Origin: Sphingomonadaceae bacterium
GTDB lineage: Bacteria; Pseudomonadota; Alphaproteobacteria; Sphingomonadales; Sphingomonadaceae
Assembly (NCBI GenBank): GCA_947454135.1
Contig: CANGJI010000001.1
Location: forward strand, 1-64,000
Direction of reading: 5' to 3'
Length of the DNA stretch: 64,000 nt
Shown: positions 22,287 to 31,350 of the stretch, piece by piece
Position numbering within the stretch: position 1 is the stretch's first letter
How the letters are laid out: each line of letters opens with the position of its first letter
The notes under the pieces: model-generated
Databases searched by the model: none
Told to the model about the DNA's origin: nothing
What the model saw: the letters and a program-made list of their open reading frames with translations, nothing else
Made by a program: the position numbers and the translations under genes

Positions 22287-22653
22287 GACAATTCTCGTCT
22301 GGTCGACGTTGCGGGGCGACTTCGGGAGCTGGGCCCGGTGTGCCCCTTACGTCATTTCCAATCGCTGAAAGGGCGGGGTTAACAAGGCCTTCACCATCCG
22401 TTTCAACGCTGCGAAGCAACACTGCGGCTGATTCATGGAAGCTGAAGCCTTTTGCTGCGTTTGGGCCGGACACGCCGCCATCGAAACCCGAACTGCTGGC
22501 CATCACCAATCCTGCCGCTGCGCCCGGAAGCACGCGGCGCGTGTCGTGCGCAGCTACGAGCCGGGCACACAGCTCGCTCCAGCCAAGCGGACGAAGCCCG
22601 AGGCGCGAATCGCCCGGAACCTGCGGCCATGAATCGGGAAATCTCATCTCCAT
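22279..22653 (-). CDS. Uncharacterised protein overlapping and upstream of sciP
   Basis: This 124-residue protein has no domain I can name. It begins [15 protein letters not shown], has a compact helical stretch [19 protein letters not shown], then a low-complexity linker and a segment [13 protein letters not shown] followed by a disordered Pro-rich tail. A plausible Shine-Dalgarno (AGAGGGA, 7 nt before ATG) and the 8-bp stop/start overlap with sciP argue that it is real rather than a shadow ORF. I recall similar short proteins beside sciP in other sphingomonads, but cannot confirm this. A role in the SciP/CtrA circuit is inferred only from position. Confidence 0.7.
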   Translation of the reverse strand: MEMRFPDSWPQVPGDSRLGLRPLGWSELCARLVAAHDTRRVLPGAAAGLVMASSSGFDGGVSGPNAAKGFSFHESAAVLLRSVETDGEGLVNPALSAIGNDVRGTPGPAPEVAPQRRPDENCHD

Positions 22654-22795
22654 GGACGTCCCTCTAGCCCACAGTCCTATAAAGGAGGGTAAACCGCCCC
22701 TTCACCAAGAGTTAGGTTTTGAGCAGATCGGGATGCGACAATTGACCCAGCTTTTTGACCTGCCGCTTGCCCGCGAAAGGTCCTATGGGTCCGGA

Positions 22796-24016
22796 ATGCA
22801 AAGCAACTTGGGCACAAATGGAACTGCGCGGGCACCTGGTCAGGAGTCTGAAGCTGTGGCTGGGCTCCCGCTGAGCGAGCGCGAGGCTGCAAAACTTTTT
22901 TCGCTCCCGCAAGGAAAGGAGCCACGGCGAATCGTCGTCGCCATGTCCGGCGGCGTCGACAGTTCGGTGGTTGCCGGGCTGGCTGCGGCAAGCGGGGCCG
23001 AAGTGATCGGCGTGACCCTGCAACTCTATGACTATGGCGCCGCGACCGGCCGGAAGGGGGCGTGCTGTGCGGGCGACGATATCCGCGACGCGCGTGCCGT
23101 CGCGGATCGGCTCGGCATTGCACATTATGTGTTCGACCATGAATCGCGCTTTCGCGAGGACGTCGTCGAGCGATTTGCGGACGACTATCTTGTCGGGCGC
23201 ACCCCTATCCCCTGCATTCGCTGCAACATGGGGCCCAAGTTCACGGACTTGCTGACGATGGCCCGCGACCTTGGTGCGGACTGCCTCGCCACAGGGCACT
23301 ATGTTCGCCGGATCGCGACAGCAGACGGACCGCAACTCCACCGCGCGGTCGATCCTGCACGCGACCAGTCGTACTTTCTGTTCGGGACGACCGAGGAACA
23401 GCTCGACTTCCTGCGCTTTCCGCTGGGCGGTCTGCCCAAGCCCGAAGTACGCGCGATGGCCGCCGCGCTGGGGCTGGGCGTCGCAGCCAAGCCGGACAGC
23501 CAGGACATCTGCTTCGTGCCGGACGGTGATTACGCGGCGATCGTCACCAAGGTGCGGCCGGAAGGCTCGGCACCCGGTGAGATTGTTCACGCTGCGACCG
23601 GCGAAGTGCTCGGAGCCCATCGCGGTGTGATCCATTACACCGTGGGCCAGCGCCGCGGACTCGAGATCGGCGGACAAAGCGAACCGCTCTATGTCACCGC
23701 GCTGGATGCACCGGGGCGTCGGGTCATGGTGGGGCCAAGAGCCATGCTGGCAGTTGCATCGGCAAGGCTGGATGAAACCAATCGCATCGGAGCGATGCCG
23801 GGAGGCGCCTCGCTCCAGGCCAAGGTACGTTCACTTGCAAAGCCGGTACCTGTGACGATCGAGGGCACGCTCGGAGCGGGCGGCGCGTGCACGATCAGCT
23901 TCCTCAAACCCGAATACGGCGTCGCCCCAGGGCAAGCGGCCGTCATCTACGACGGGGAGAGGGTGATAGGCGGCGGCTGGATAGAAGACACATCGCCTTG
24001 GGCAGAAATGGCCTAG
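22796..24016 (+). CDS. mnmA: tRNA 2-thiouridine(34) synthase MnmA
   Basis: MnmA thiolates U34 of tRNA-Lys, -Glu and -Gln, using ATP and sulfur relayed from a cysteine desulfurase. The PP-loop is [18 protein letters not shown]; the catalytic cysteines lie in [13 protein letters not shown] and [12 protein letters not shown]; the C-terminal barrel contains [12 protein letters not shown]. From the ATG at 22796 the protein is 406 residues, with about 45 residues before the PP-loop, somewhat long for the family. The track start at 22340 runs antisense through the small gene before sciP and was rejected. It diverges from that gene across about 140 bp. Confidence 0.93.
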   Translation: MQSNLGTNGTARAPGQESEAVAGLPLSEREAAKLFSLPQGKEPRRIVVAMSGGVDSSVVAGLAAASGAEVIGVTLQLYDYGAATGRKGACCAGDDIRDARAVADRLGIAHYVFDHESRFREDVVERFADDYLVGRTPIPCIRCNMGPKFTDLLTMARDLGADCLATGHYVRRIATADGPQLHRAVDPARDQSYFLFGTTEEQLDFLRFPLGGLPKPEVRAMAAALGLGVAAKPDSQDICFVPDGDYAAIVTKVRPEGSAPGEIVHAATGEVLGAHRGVIHYTVGQRRGLEIGGQSEPLYVTALDAPGRRVMVGPRAMLAVASARLDETNRIGAMPGGASLQAKVRSLAKPVPVTIEGTLGAGGACTISFLKPEYGVAPGQAAVIYDGERVIGGGWIEDTSPWAEMA

Positions 24017-24020
24017 GGCA

Positions 24021-24392
24021 TCAATTGTCCCACGGCTCCAGTACGCAGCCCCAGCCCTGGCGGTAAGTTGCGGTCTGCCGCGCGATGAGCGGAAATCGGG
24101 CTGTGACGCTGCGAGCTGCCGGATCTTCCGACAAGGTGATGAGATCCATCCCCGTTTCGAAATCCTTGCGGCAATCGCCGAGCGACCTGCCACCGACAAA
24201 GCGGCAGGAGCAGGCAACGCGCGCGCCGTAGGCTGTCCCGGTTATCGCATAGCCGCGAACCTGCGGCCACATGAAGGCACCTGCGCCTGCAAGAACGGCC
24301 ATCACAAACAGGACCCAGTGCAGGTACCGCCGCCGCGGCTGCGTGGAGGAAGAGGCCGGATTGGACGAAGCTGGTGGTTTGGCCATTGCCAT
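24021..24392 (-). CDS. Hypothetical single-pass membrane protein
   Basis: This 123-residue protein has a short basic N-terminus, one membrane helix (YLHWVLFVMAVLAGAGAFMW, about 23-42), and a presumably periplasmic domain with the Cys motif ACSCRFVGGRSLGDC and the end GWGCVLEPWDN. The four cysteines suggest disulfides. Its stop is 4 bp from the convergent mnmA stop, and its start is only 33 bp from the divergent serine hydrolase, so the two probably share a promoter region. The start could also be the third codon. No function can be assigned. Confidence 0.65.
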   Translation of the reverse strand: MAMAKPPASSNPASSSTQPRRRYLHWVLFVMAVLAGAGAFMWPQVRGYAITGTAYGARVACSCRFVGGRSLGDCRKDFETGMDLITLSEDPAARSVTARFPLIARQTATYRQGWGCVLEPWDN

Positions 24393-24425
24393 GCGGGGTC
24401 GATCTGGAGAAAAGCTGGCCGCCTG

Positions 24426-25556
24426 ATGGCCCGCCCTTTCCTAGCCCTTATCGCCCCGCTCACGCTTGTGCCAGCCCTGATCGGCTGCAGCCCTTCCACG
24501 CCGCCCGCACCGCCGCCCGTTTCGGCCGAAGCGCTGAAGGCAGTGGCAGCCAATCCCGGAGTGCCGCGCGAAGAACTTGCCCGCCGGGTCGATGCGCTGT
24601 TCAGCGACAAGGATTCCGAAGAGACCCGCTCGGTGATCGTCATGAAGGGCGGCCGCGTGATCGCCGAGCGCTATGCGCCGGGATATCATGAGAATACCCG
24701 CTTCGTGAGCTGGTCCATGGCGAAGTCGATAACCGGCGTGATGATCGGGATGCTGATTTCCGATGGCCGTCTGCGGCTGGACGAGCCCGCGCCGATCCCT
24801 GCCTGGCAGCGCCCGGGGGACCCGCGGGGCGAGATCACGCTGCGGCAGCTACTGCAGATGAGATCCGGCCTCCGCCATGCCGAAGCGATCTCGCCGCCGT
24901 GGAAGTCTGATGAAGTGCGGATGCTGTTCCTCGACGGGCGCGATGCCATGGCGCGCTATGCCGAGGATCAGCCGTTGCAGTTCGATCCGGGACGCAAGTG
25001 GGTCTATTCGACCGCAACCAGCGTGATCCTCGCCGATCTAGCCGCGCGCGTACTATCCCCCGCACCAGACCCCGAGAGCCGCCGCCGCGCCGTCGCGGAT
25101 TACCTGCGAACGCGCCTGTTCGATCCGGTCGGCATGCGCTCGATGGTGCCGGAGTTCGATGCGTCCGGTACGTTGATCGGTGGAAGTCTGATCCATGGTA
25201 CGGCCCGCGACTGGGCACGATTCGGCGAATTCCTGCGCAACCGGGGTGCAGTGGCAGGCGCGCAGCTGGTGCCACGCCAGTGGATCGACTTCATGGTCAC
25301 ACCTTCCCCGCGCGAGGCGCAGTATGGCGCGCAGATCTGGCTCAATCGCAAGCCGACGACTGGCAAGTCAGCTCTGTTCGCAGAGCGCGGCCCGCGCGAT
25401 CTCTTCGCCTGCCTCGGGCACCTCGGCCAGTATGTGCTGGTGTCGCCATCGCGGCAGCTTGTGGTGGTCCGGCTCGGAAAGACGCAGGAAGACCGTCTCG
25501 ATCCGGTGACCGCGCGACTGGGCGAGCTTGTCGCGCTGTTTCCCCGAACCAGCTAG
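24426..25556 (+). CDS. Serine hydrolase lipoprotein, beta-lactamase/PBP class C fold
   Basis: This 376-residue member of the penicillin-recognising family has a lipobox LIGC at about residues 18-21 (LVPALIGCSPS), so the mature protein is probably a lipid-anchored periplasmic hydrolase. The catalytic SxxK is SMAKS in FVSWSMAKSITGVM; the tyrosine motif is KWVYSTATS; the later GARIW-type segment is QYGAQIWLNR. It is a distant paralogue of the hydrolase at 11.4 kb. The ATG at 24426 gives the lipobox; the longer frame overlaps the divergent hypothetical. The substrate is unknown. Confidence 0.87.
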   Translation: MARPFLALIAPLTLVPALIGCSPSTPPAPPPVSAEALKAVAANPGVPREELARRVDALFSDKDSEETRSVIVMKGGRVIAERYAPGYHENTRFVSWSMAKSITGVMIGMLISDGRLRLDEPAPIPAWQRPGDPRGEITLRQLLQMRSGLRHAEAISPPWKSDEVRMLFLDGRDAMARYAEDQPLQFDPGRKWVYSTATSVILADLAARVLSPAPDPESRRRAVADYLRTRLFDPVGMRSMVPEFDASGTLIGGSLIHGTARDWARFGEFLRNRGAVAGAQLVPRQWIDFMVTPSPREAQYGAQIWLNRKPTTGKSALFAERGPRDLFACLGHLGQYVLVSPSRQLVVVRLGKTQEDRLDPVTARLGELVALFPRTS

Positions 25557-25562
25557 ATCCGT

Positions 25563-26543
25563 TCAGCGCCTTGTCGGCGCACCCTGCGCCATCAGCGCAG
25601 GGCTTGTACCGTCTGGCGCTGGTGCAAGCAGATCGTGCGCACCAAGCGGCGCCTCGTCGACATGTCCGTCAGGATCAGGATGGATAAGGATTTCGACGCC
25701 CGGGAAGGCTTCGAGCAGCTTTGCCTCGATCTCGTCCATGACACGGTGTGCCTCGGTCACGGTCATTCGCCCGTCGACCCAGACGTGGAACTGCACGAAA
25801 TCGCGGTTACCACTGGTGCGAGTGCGTAAGTCATGCAGGCCCTTGAGCTCGGGGTGCTGGGCGACGACCGCCAGAAAGCGCTCGCGTTTATCAAGCGGCC
25901 ATTCGTGATCCATCAGCTGCTCGATCGCGGCCTGGGATGCGCTCCAGGCGCCCCAGCCGAGCCAGAGCGCAATGCCGAAGGCGAACAAGGCGTCCGCACC
26001 AGCAAGGCCCAACCAATGATCGAGCGCCAGAGCGGCAATGACCGCGAGATTGAGGACAAGATCCGAGGAGTAGTGCAGGTTGTCGGTTGCGATCGCGAGG
26101 CTTCCCGTCGCCCGGATCACGCGGCGCTGATAGCCAAGCAACAGGAACGTGGCAGCGATCGCAATGACCGAGACCACCATGCCGGCTTCCGCTTCGGCTG
26201 GGCGTCCACCGCCAAGGAACTCGTCCACCGCACGCCAGGCAAGCCCGAGCGCCGAGAGCGAAATCAGGACGACCTGGAACATGGCCGCCAGTGCTTCGGC
26301 CTTGCCATGGCCGAAGCGGTGATTGGCATCGGCTGGCTGCGCGCCGATCCAAACGCCCAGCAGCGTTGCGAGGCTAGCAACCAGATCAAGCACCGTGTCG
26401 GCAAGGCTGCCCAGCATTGCAGTGGAGCCGGTAGTGACAACTGCATAGCCCTTCATCGCCAGCAGCAATGTAGCGACTGCGATGCTGGCATAGGCCGCGC
26501 GGCGATTGAGATCGCCGTGGTCAGGACTGCGGGTCATATCCAT
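25563..26543 (-). CDS. Cation diffusion facilitator (CDF) metal transporter, FieF-like
   Basis: This is an inner-membrane metal/proton antiporter of about 326 residues with six membrane segments. Helix 2 carries GSLADTVLDLVAS, the loop HRFGHGKAEALAA follows, and helix 5 has the metal-site motif DNLHYSSDLVLN; the C-terminal cytoplasmic domain includes FVQFHVWVDGRMTVTEAH. Zinc or iron export is likely. The ATG at 26543 (MDMTRSPDHGD) was chosen because the track start at 26579 overlaps pdxH; this leaves 8 bp between the two genes, so they are probably one unit. Confidence 0.9.
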   Translation of the reverse strand: MDMTRSPDHGDLNRRAAYASIAVATLLLAMKGYAVVTTGSTAMLGSLADTVLDLVASLATLLGVWIGAQPADANHRFGHGKAEALAAMFQVVLISLSALGLAWRAVDEFLGGGRPAEAEAGMVVSVIAIAATFLLLGYQRRVIRATGSLAIATDNLHYSSDLVLNLAVIAALALDHWLGLAGADALFAFGIALWLGWGAWSASQAAIEQLMDHEWPLDKRERFLAVVAQHPELKGLHDLRTRTSGNRDFVQFHVWVDGRMTVTEAHRVMDEIEAKLLEAFPGVEILIHPDPDGHVDEAPLGAHDLLAPAPDGTSPALMAQGAPTRR

Positions 26544-26551
26544 GGTGAGGC

Positions 26552-27181
26552 TCAGGGATAGAGCAGCGAGCTCGTCCACTCGCCGGAATTGAAACGTGTA
26601 AACCGGCGGCGTTCGTGGAGGCGATATTCACGGTCCTGCCAGAATTCGATGGCGTGGGGCGTGACGCGATAACCGGACCAGTGCGCGGGGCGAGGCACCG
26701 AGCCATCGGGATACCTTGCCCGCAGTGCCTCCACACGCTCCATGTACGCTTCGCGCGAGGGTAGCGGGCGCGATTGGTCCGATGCCGCGGAGCCAAGTCG
26801 CGATTCGGGATGACGACTGTCGAAATAGGCGTCTGCCTCTGCTGCCGTCACTTCCTTGATCGTGCCTTCGATCCGCACTTGCCGGCGCAAGCTCTTCCAA
26901 TGAAACAGCAGCGCGACCTGGGGATTGGCCGCCAGTTCCCCGCCCTTCCGGCTTTCGAAATTGGTGTAGAAGACAAAGCCGTCGGGGCCGTGCCCCTTGA
27001 GCAGGACCATGCGCACCGAAGGTGCCGCGCCCGGCGTTGCAGTAGCAAGCGCCATCGCGTTCGGATCGTTGGGCTCGCTGACCTTGGCCTCGGCAAACCA
27101 CGCTTCGAAAATGGCGAAAGGATCATGCGCGGGAATGGCGTTGTCGCTGGTATCGTCGGCCACGGCTGGGATCCTGTCCAT
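26552..27181 (-). CDS. pdxH: Pyridoxamine 5'-phosphate oxidase
   Basis: PdxH is the FMN enzyme that oxidises pyridoxine or pyridoxamine 5'-phosphate to pyridoxal 5'-phosphate, the last step of vitamin B6 synthesis and salvage. The 209 residues include PSVRMVLLKGHGPDGFVFYT (FMN binding), ANPQVALLFHWKSLRRQVRI, and the C-terminal YRLHERRRFTRF with the active-site region ending SLLYP. Length and motif order are normal. It precedes the CDF gene by 8 bp and diverges from the DnaJ-like gene. Confidence 0.96.
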   Translation of the reverse strand: MDRIPAVADDTSDNAIPAHDPFAIFEAWFAEAKVSEPNDPNAMALATATPGAAPSVRMVLLKGHGPDGFVFYTNFESRKGGELAANPQVALLFHWKSLRRQVRIEGTIKEVTAAEADAYFDSRHPESRLGSAASDQSRPLPSREAYMERVEALRARYPDGSVPRPAHWSGYRVTPHAIEFWQDREYRLHERRRFTRFNSGEWTSSLLYP

Positions 27182-27281
27182 TCCTGATCACGTTCAAATT
27201 GCAGCCCATTGCCCTAGCCCAGTGCAGCGTCAGTGCAAAGCGAGCCTTGCGGGTAAGCCGGCGCGACCCTAGCTAGAGAAC

Positions 27282-28226
27282 ATGGCAGATCCCTATTCAA
27301 TCCTTGGAGTACCTCGCACCGCGAGCGAAAAGGACATCAAGTCCGCCTATCGCGCGCTCGCCAAGGAACTCCATCCAGATCGTAACGCCGAAAAGCCGAA
27401 CGCCGCAGAGCGTTTTGCGGAAGTTACGCGTGCGTACGATCTGCTTTCGGACAAGGACAAGCGCGCCCGGTTCGACCGGGGCGAGATCGATGCCGACGGC
27501 AATCCGACCGGCCCGTTCGGCTTTGGCGGTGGGCAGGGTGGCGGTTTTGCCGGGGCGCAGCGCGGCTATCGTCATGACGGCTTCGAAGGCTTTGGCGGTG
27601 GCAGCAGCGAGGGCATCGACCTGGGCGACATCTTCGAAGGCCTGTTCGGTGGACGCGGCGGCATGGGCGGCGGCGCTGGTGCAGGGGCCCGGCGGCGACC
27701 GGCTCCGCGAGGCGCTAACGTGACCTATTCGCTCAAGGTTCCCTTCAACGAAGCGGCCCGCCGCGAGCCACAGCGAGTAACGCTGGCCGATGGCAAGACA
27801 ATAGACCTCAAGCTCCCGCCCGGACTGGTCGATGGCCAGCAGGTCCGACTTGGCGGCAAAGGCGAACAGGGCCCCGGCGGCTTCGGCGATGCGATCGTGA
27901 CCATCGAGATTATGCCCAGCCCTTATTTCGAGCGGGATGGAGACAACATCCTGCTCGAGGTGCCGATCAGCCTGAACGAGGCGATCGAGGGCGCAAAAGT
28001 GCGCATTCCGACGGTGGAAGGGCCCGTGATGATGACCGTTGCACCGGGCAGCACCAGCGGCAAGACGCTTCGCCTCAAGGGTCGCGGCTTCACGCGCAAG
28101 AATGGCGAGCGCGGGGATCAGTTGGTCACGCTGATGGTGGATGTCCCCACTGAGGACCCCGAACTCAAGGCGCGCCTCGAGGGATGGCGCGATAGCCGCG
28201 ACTTGCGCGCCAGGTTTGCGGTCTAG
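27282..28226 (+). CDS. DnaJ-like co-chaperone without zinc finger (CbpA type)
   Basis: This 314-residue J-domain protein stimulates DnaK. The J-domain (residues 1-70) begins MADPYSILGVPRTASEKDIK and contains the HPD motif in ELHPDRN. A Gly/Phe-rich linker (about 80-135) leads straight to the C-terminal substrate-binding domains (VTYSLKVPFNEAARREPQRV); the four CxxCxGxG repeats of DnaJ are absent, so it is a class II CbpA-like protein. It is the first gene of a tight run with YihY and fabI; YihY begins 4 bp after its stop. Confidence 0.9.
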   Translation: MADPYSILGVPRTASEKDIKSAYRALAKELHPDRNAEKPNAAERFAEVTRAYDLLSDKDKRARFDRGEIDADGNPTGPFGFGGGQGGGFAGAQRGYRHDGFEGFGGGSSEGIDLGDIFEGLFGGRGGMGGGAGAGARRRPAPRGANVTYSLKVPFNEAARREPQRVTLADGKTIDLKLPPGLVDGQQVRLGGKGEQGPGGFGDAIVTIEIMPSPYFERDGDNILLEVPISLNEAIEGAKVRIPTVEGPVMMTVAPGSTSGKTLRLKGRGFTRKNGERGDQLVTLMVDVPTEDPELKARLEGWRDSRDLRARFAV

Positions 28227-28230
28227 GTCC

Positions 28231-29265
28231 ATGGCCGGCGACGCCCCTGCGCGCACGCAGTCTGGCCAAGCCGAGCCGCTCCTCCCGGTCACAGACCTTT
28301 CTCCCGAGGCGCGGCGGTATGCCGCGCTGAGGCAGCCTGCCGGCCTTTCCGGCTTAGACACACGCCGCGCCTGGCGCCTGCGCTCGCTTGAAGTGCTGCG
28401 ACGGGTGTGGACTGGCGCGGTGCATGACGGCACGATCCATGCAGGCAACTTCGCTTACATGGTGCTCATTGCGCTGTTTCCGTTCTTCATAACGGGCGCA
28501 GCGCTGTTTTCGCTGGTCGGCGAAGCCAGGGACCGCACTGCGGCGGTGAACACCGTGCTGATGGCCCTGCCGCCCGAGGTGGCCAATGTGCTCTCGCCAG
28601 TGGCTCATGCCGTTATCGAAGCGCGGACGGGCGGGTTGCTCTGGATTGGCGGGCTCGTTGGCCTGTGGACTGTCGGAAGTCTGGTCGAGACGATCCGCGA
28701 TATCTTGCGGCGAGCCTATGGCACGCGGCTGGTTCACGCCTTCTGGCGCTACCGCCTGATGTCGACGGGCATCATCATCGGGTCCGTCATTCTCATCCTG
28801 CTTTCGATCACCGCGCAGGTAGCCATCGGCACAGTGATGGAAACAGTCACGGCATTCCTGCCCGAAGCGACCGGCCTGATCGATGTTCTAGCGATTTCGC
28901 GCTTCATTCCCGCGCTGGTCCTGTATGGCGCGCTTTGGCTTCTGTTCATTTCGCTGACCCCGGGGGCCTACAGCGCGCGAATCTATCCCAAATGGCCCGG
29001 CGCCCTGTTCGTCACGCTCTGGTGGCTGGTGGTGACGACAGTGCTGCCCAAGCTGCTCCGGCACCTGTTCCTCTACGATCTGACCTATGGAAGCCTTGCC
29101 GGGGTGATGATCACGCTTTTCTTTTTTTGGCTGATTGGCCTAGGGATGGTCATCGGGGCCGAACTCAACGCTGCTCTGGCCGAAACGCCGGAAGAGCAGG
29201 ATCTCGTTGGGCAGGCCGATAACCGGGCTCGCGCCGCGAAAGCCCGCATGCAACAGGACAAGTGA
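28231..29265 (+). CDS. YihY/UPF0761 (RNase BN-like) inner-membrane protein
   Basis: This 344-residue polytopic membrane protein belongs to the YihY/virulence factor BrkB family. After a cytoplasmic N-terminus of about 75 residues come six hydrophobic segments, with family landmarks HAGNFAYMVLIALFPFFIT, SLVETIRDILRRAYG, TPGAYSARIYPKWPGALFV and YGSLAGVMITLFFFWLIG. The old RNase BN label is considered wrong for this family; the true function is unknown. The ATG at 28231 follows the DnaJ-like stop by 4 bp, and fabI starts 13 bp after its own stop. Confidence 0.88.
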   Translation: MAGDAPARTQSGQAEPLLPVTDLSPEARRYAALRQPAGLSGLDTRRAWRLRSLEVLRRVWTGAVHDGTIHAGNFAYMVLIALFPFFITGAALFSLVGEARDRTAAVNTVLMALPPEVANVLSPVAHAVIEARTGGLLWIGGLVGLWTVGSLVETIRDILRRAYGTRLVHAFWRYRLMSTGIIIGSVILILLSITAQVAIGTVMETVTAFLPEATGLIDVLAISRFIPALVLYGALWLLFISLTPGAYSARIYPKWPGALFVTLWWLVVTTVLPKLLRHLFLYDLTYGSLAGVMITLFFFWLIGLGMVIGAELNAALAETPEEQDLVGQADNRARAAKARMQQDK

Positions 29266-29278
29266 AGCAAGAGGGCGC

Positions 29279-30112
29279 ATGACAGGACTTATGGAAGGAA
29301 AGCGCGGCCTGATCATGGGCCTCGCCAATGACAAGTCGCTCGCATGGGGGATCGCCCGCAAGCTGCACGAGCAGGGTGCCGAGCTGGCATTTTCCTATCA
29401 GGGGGAAGCACTCGAGAAGCGGGTCCGCCCGCTCGCTGCAAGCCTTGGCAGCGATTTTCTCATCGAATGCGACGTCTCGGACATGGCGGCGCTCGATACT
29501 GCGTTCGATACGCTGGCCGCCCGTTGGCCGACGATTGACTTCCTGGTCCACGCCATCGGCTTCTCGGACAAGACCGAGTTGCGCGGGAAGTTCATGGACA
29601 CGTCGCTCGACAACTTCCTGATGACCATGAACATCTCTGTATACAGCATGGTGGCCGTAACCCGGCGCGCAGCTGCGATGATGCCGCTGGTGGAAGACGA
29701 AAACGGTGTGCAGAACGGCGGCGGTTCGATCCTGACGCTGACCTACTACGGCGCCGAGAAGGTGGTTCCGCACTATAATGTGATGGGCGTCGCCAAGGCC
29801 GCGCTTGAGGCCAGCGTGCGCTATCTTGCCAATGACTGCGGCCCGCAGGGCATTCGCGTGAACGCGCTGTCTGCTGGCCCGATCAAGACGCTGGCAGCCA
29901 GCGGGATCGGCGATTTCCGCTACATCCTCAAGTGGAATGAACTCAATTCGCCGCTGCGCCGCAATGTCACGATTGACGACGTGGGCGGTGCGGGGCTCTA
30001 CCTGCTGTCTGATCTGTCTTCAGGTGTGACGGGTGAAGTGCATCATGTCGATTCCGGGTACCACACCGTCGGCATGAAGCAGGAAGACGCGCCGGACATC
30101 GCGCTAGGCTGA
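29279..30112 (+). CDS. fabI: Enoyl-[acyl-carrier-protein] reductase (NADH)
   Basis: FabI carries out the last step of each fatty-acid elongation cycle, reducing trans-2-enoyl-ACP with NADH. The 277-residue SDR-type protein has the divergent nucleotide motif GLIMGLANDKSLAWGIA, HAIGFSDKTELRG, the catalytic pair Y-x6-K in HYNVMGVAKAAL, and the substrate-loop region ALSAGPIKTLAASGI. GAGGG precedes the ATG at 29279. It ends 17 bp from the convergent hypothetical gene, with a short GC-rich hairpin between them. Triclosan and isoniazid target this family. Confidence 0.96.
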   Translation: MTGLMEGKRGLIMGLANDKSLAWGIARKLHEQGAELAFSYQGEALEKRVRPLAASLGSDFLIECDVSDMAALDTAFDTLAARWPTIDFLVHAIGFSDKTELRGKFMDTSLDNFLMTMNISVYSMVAVTRRAAAMMPLVEDENGVQNGGGSILTLTYYGAEKVVPHYNVMGVAKAALEASVRYLANDCGPQGIRVNALSAGPIKTLAASGIGDFRYILKWNELNSPLRRNVTIDDVGGAGLYLLSDLSSGVTGEVHHVDSGYHTVGMKQEDAPDIALG

Positions 30113-30129
30113 CCGCAGCACGCCCGAAT

Positions 30130-30735
30130 TCAGGGCTGCGGCGGCGTTGAGAGCGGTGCGTTTGAGGTAGGGACAGCAGCCGGTGCAGCCGGCTGCGTGT
30201 CGCCTTCCCGTTCTCGCTTGAGCTTGGCCTCGTACTCCTTCTCGAGCACTTCGACACGAGCCTGTTCCGCAGCGGTATCAGCGTCGATTGTCTTGAGGCG
30301 TTTGGCGCGCTCTTCCTCGATGAGCTTGCCAAACTGGACGTCACTGCCCTGCTTCTTCTCGGCGTACGCGCTGTTGATCAGCTGGGACATGCAACCCGTA
30401 GCGCCGCCCGCTCCGACCGGTGAGCAAGAGTTGGTGCCGAACGCGCCCACGGTCTCATAGGCCTTCACCCGCTGCGTCCAGCCCTGGTTGACCGAATCAT
30501 TCGGGTTGTCACGCAGCGGCTTGGGAATGCGGAAGCGCTCGGACTCATCCTTGCGAGCACAGACGGTGATCGAGCCATCAGTCGACGCGGGGCACGGATC
30601 ATCACCGTACACGATCAGCTGATTGATCTTCTCCGGCGGACCGTCCTGAGACTGCGCAGCTGCTGGATGTGCCACGCCGAGCAGCGCAACAAGTGCCATT
30701 GCGCAGGCAAGGGCGGCGGTAGAACGGCGCTTCAT
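30130..30735 (-). CDS. Secreted hypothetical protein with C-terminal coiled coil
   Basis: This 201-residue protein has a clear signal peptide (MKRRSTAALACAMALVALLG, cut near AAAQ). The mature N-terminal part holds several cysteines (GDDPCPAS, ITVCARKDE, TNSCSP, ATGCMSQ), and the C-terminal part is Lys/Glu-rich and probably coiled coil, ending in a Pro/Ala-rich tail. No known domain is recognised. The ATG at 30735 gives the best signal peptide. It lies about 100 bp after coq7 in the same direction and may be the end of that operon. A role in the envelope is inferred. Confidence 0.7.
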   Translation of the reverse strand: MKRRSTAALACAMALVALLGVAHPAAAQSQDGPPEKINQLIVYGDDPCPASTDGSITVCARKDESERFRIPKPLRDNPNDSVNQGWTQRVKAYETVGAFGTNSCSPVGAGGATGCMSQLINSAYAEKKQGSDVQFGKLIEEERAKRLKTIDADTAAEQARVEVLEKEYEAKLKREREGDTQPAAPAAVPTSNAPLSTPPQP

Positions 30736-30837
30736 CGCGGGTAAGCTCCAACTGGGGGTCATGCCAAGTGCTATAAGCCCACGACTGCGTGAACGATAGC
30801 TGAAGTCAGCACCTTGCGTTGGATCAAGCCGATCGCA

Positions 30838-31350
30838 TCAGATCCGCTTCGAAACCGCAATCGCCACTCGGCAGCCCATCCGGATCGCATTGAAGAGCAG
30901 CGGGTAGGCCGGTGCCTTTTCCGCTCCTGATGCCAGCGCGGTATCGCGATGCTCACGCTCATCATCGCGAAACTCACGGATCATTCCGGCCAGTTCAGGA
31001 TCATCGTCCCCCAGCTGTTCGAGCTGCTCGGTATAGTGCCGGTCAATCTCTGTCTCGATTGCGGCGGTGCAGGCCATGGCGGCTTCAGGCCCGATCAACG
31101 CGGTCGCGGCACCAAGCGCGAAGCCAGCTGCCGACCACAGTGGTTGCAGCGCCGTTGGGCGAACACCTCGCTTCACCAGCAGCGCATCAAAGCGTTCGCG
31201 ATGTGCTGCTTCCTGCTGAGCCATGGTCGCGATTTCACCCGAGAGAGCGGTGCGATCACCCATCACCGCAAGTTGTCCGGCATAGATGCGGATCGCCCCA
31301 AACTCTCCAGCCTGATTGACCCGAAGCATCGCTTCCCGCGTCTCAGTCAT
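30838..31350 (-). CDS. coq7: Demethoxyubiquinone hydroxylase (Coq7 family)
   Basis: Coq7 is a di-iron enzyme that hydroxylates demethoxyubiquinone in the penultimate step of ubiquinone synthesis. The 170 residues contain the iron-ligand segments NQAGEFGAIRIYAGQL, QQEAAHRERFD, AIETEIDRHYTEQL and EFRDDEREHRDTA, matching the two ExxH repeats. Many proteobacteria use UbiF; alphaproteobacteria commonly use Coq7. Its ATG overlaps the dsbB stop (TAATG), so translation of the two is coupled, which is apt because DsbB uses ubiquinone. Confidence 0.93.
   Translation of the reverse strand: MTETREAMLRVNQAGEFGAIRIYAGQLAVMGDRTALSGEIATMAQQEAAHRERFDALLVKRGVRPTALQPLWSAAGFALGAATALIGPEAAMACTAAIETEIDRHYTEQLEQLGDDDPELAGMIREFRDDEREHRDTALASGAEKAPAYPLLFNAIRMGCRVAIAVSKRI

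Noticed and set aside
27282-28226. Full DnaJ
   Set aside because: No CxxCxGxG zinc-finger repeats, so it is a CbpA-like co-chaperone rather than the main DnaJ.
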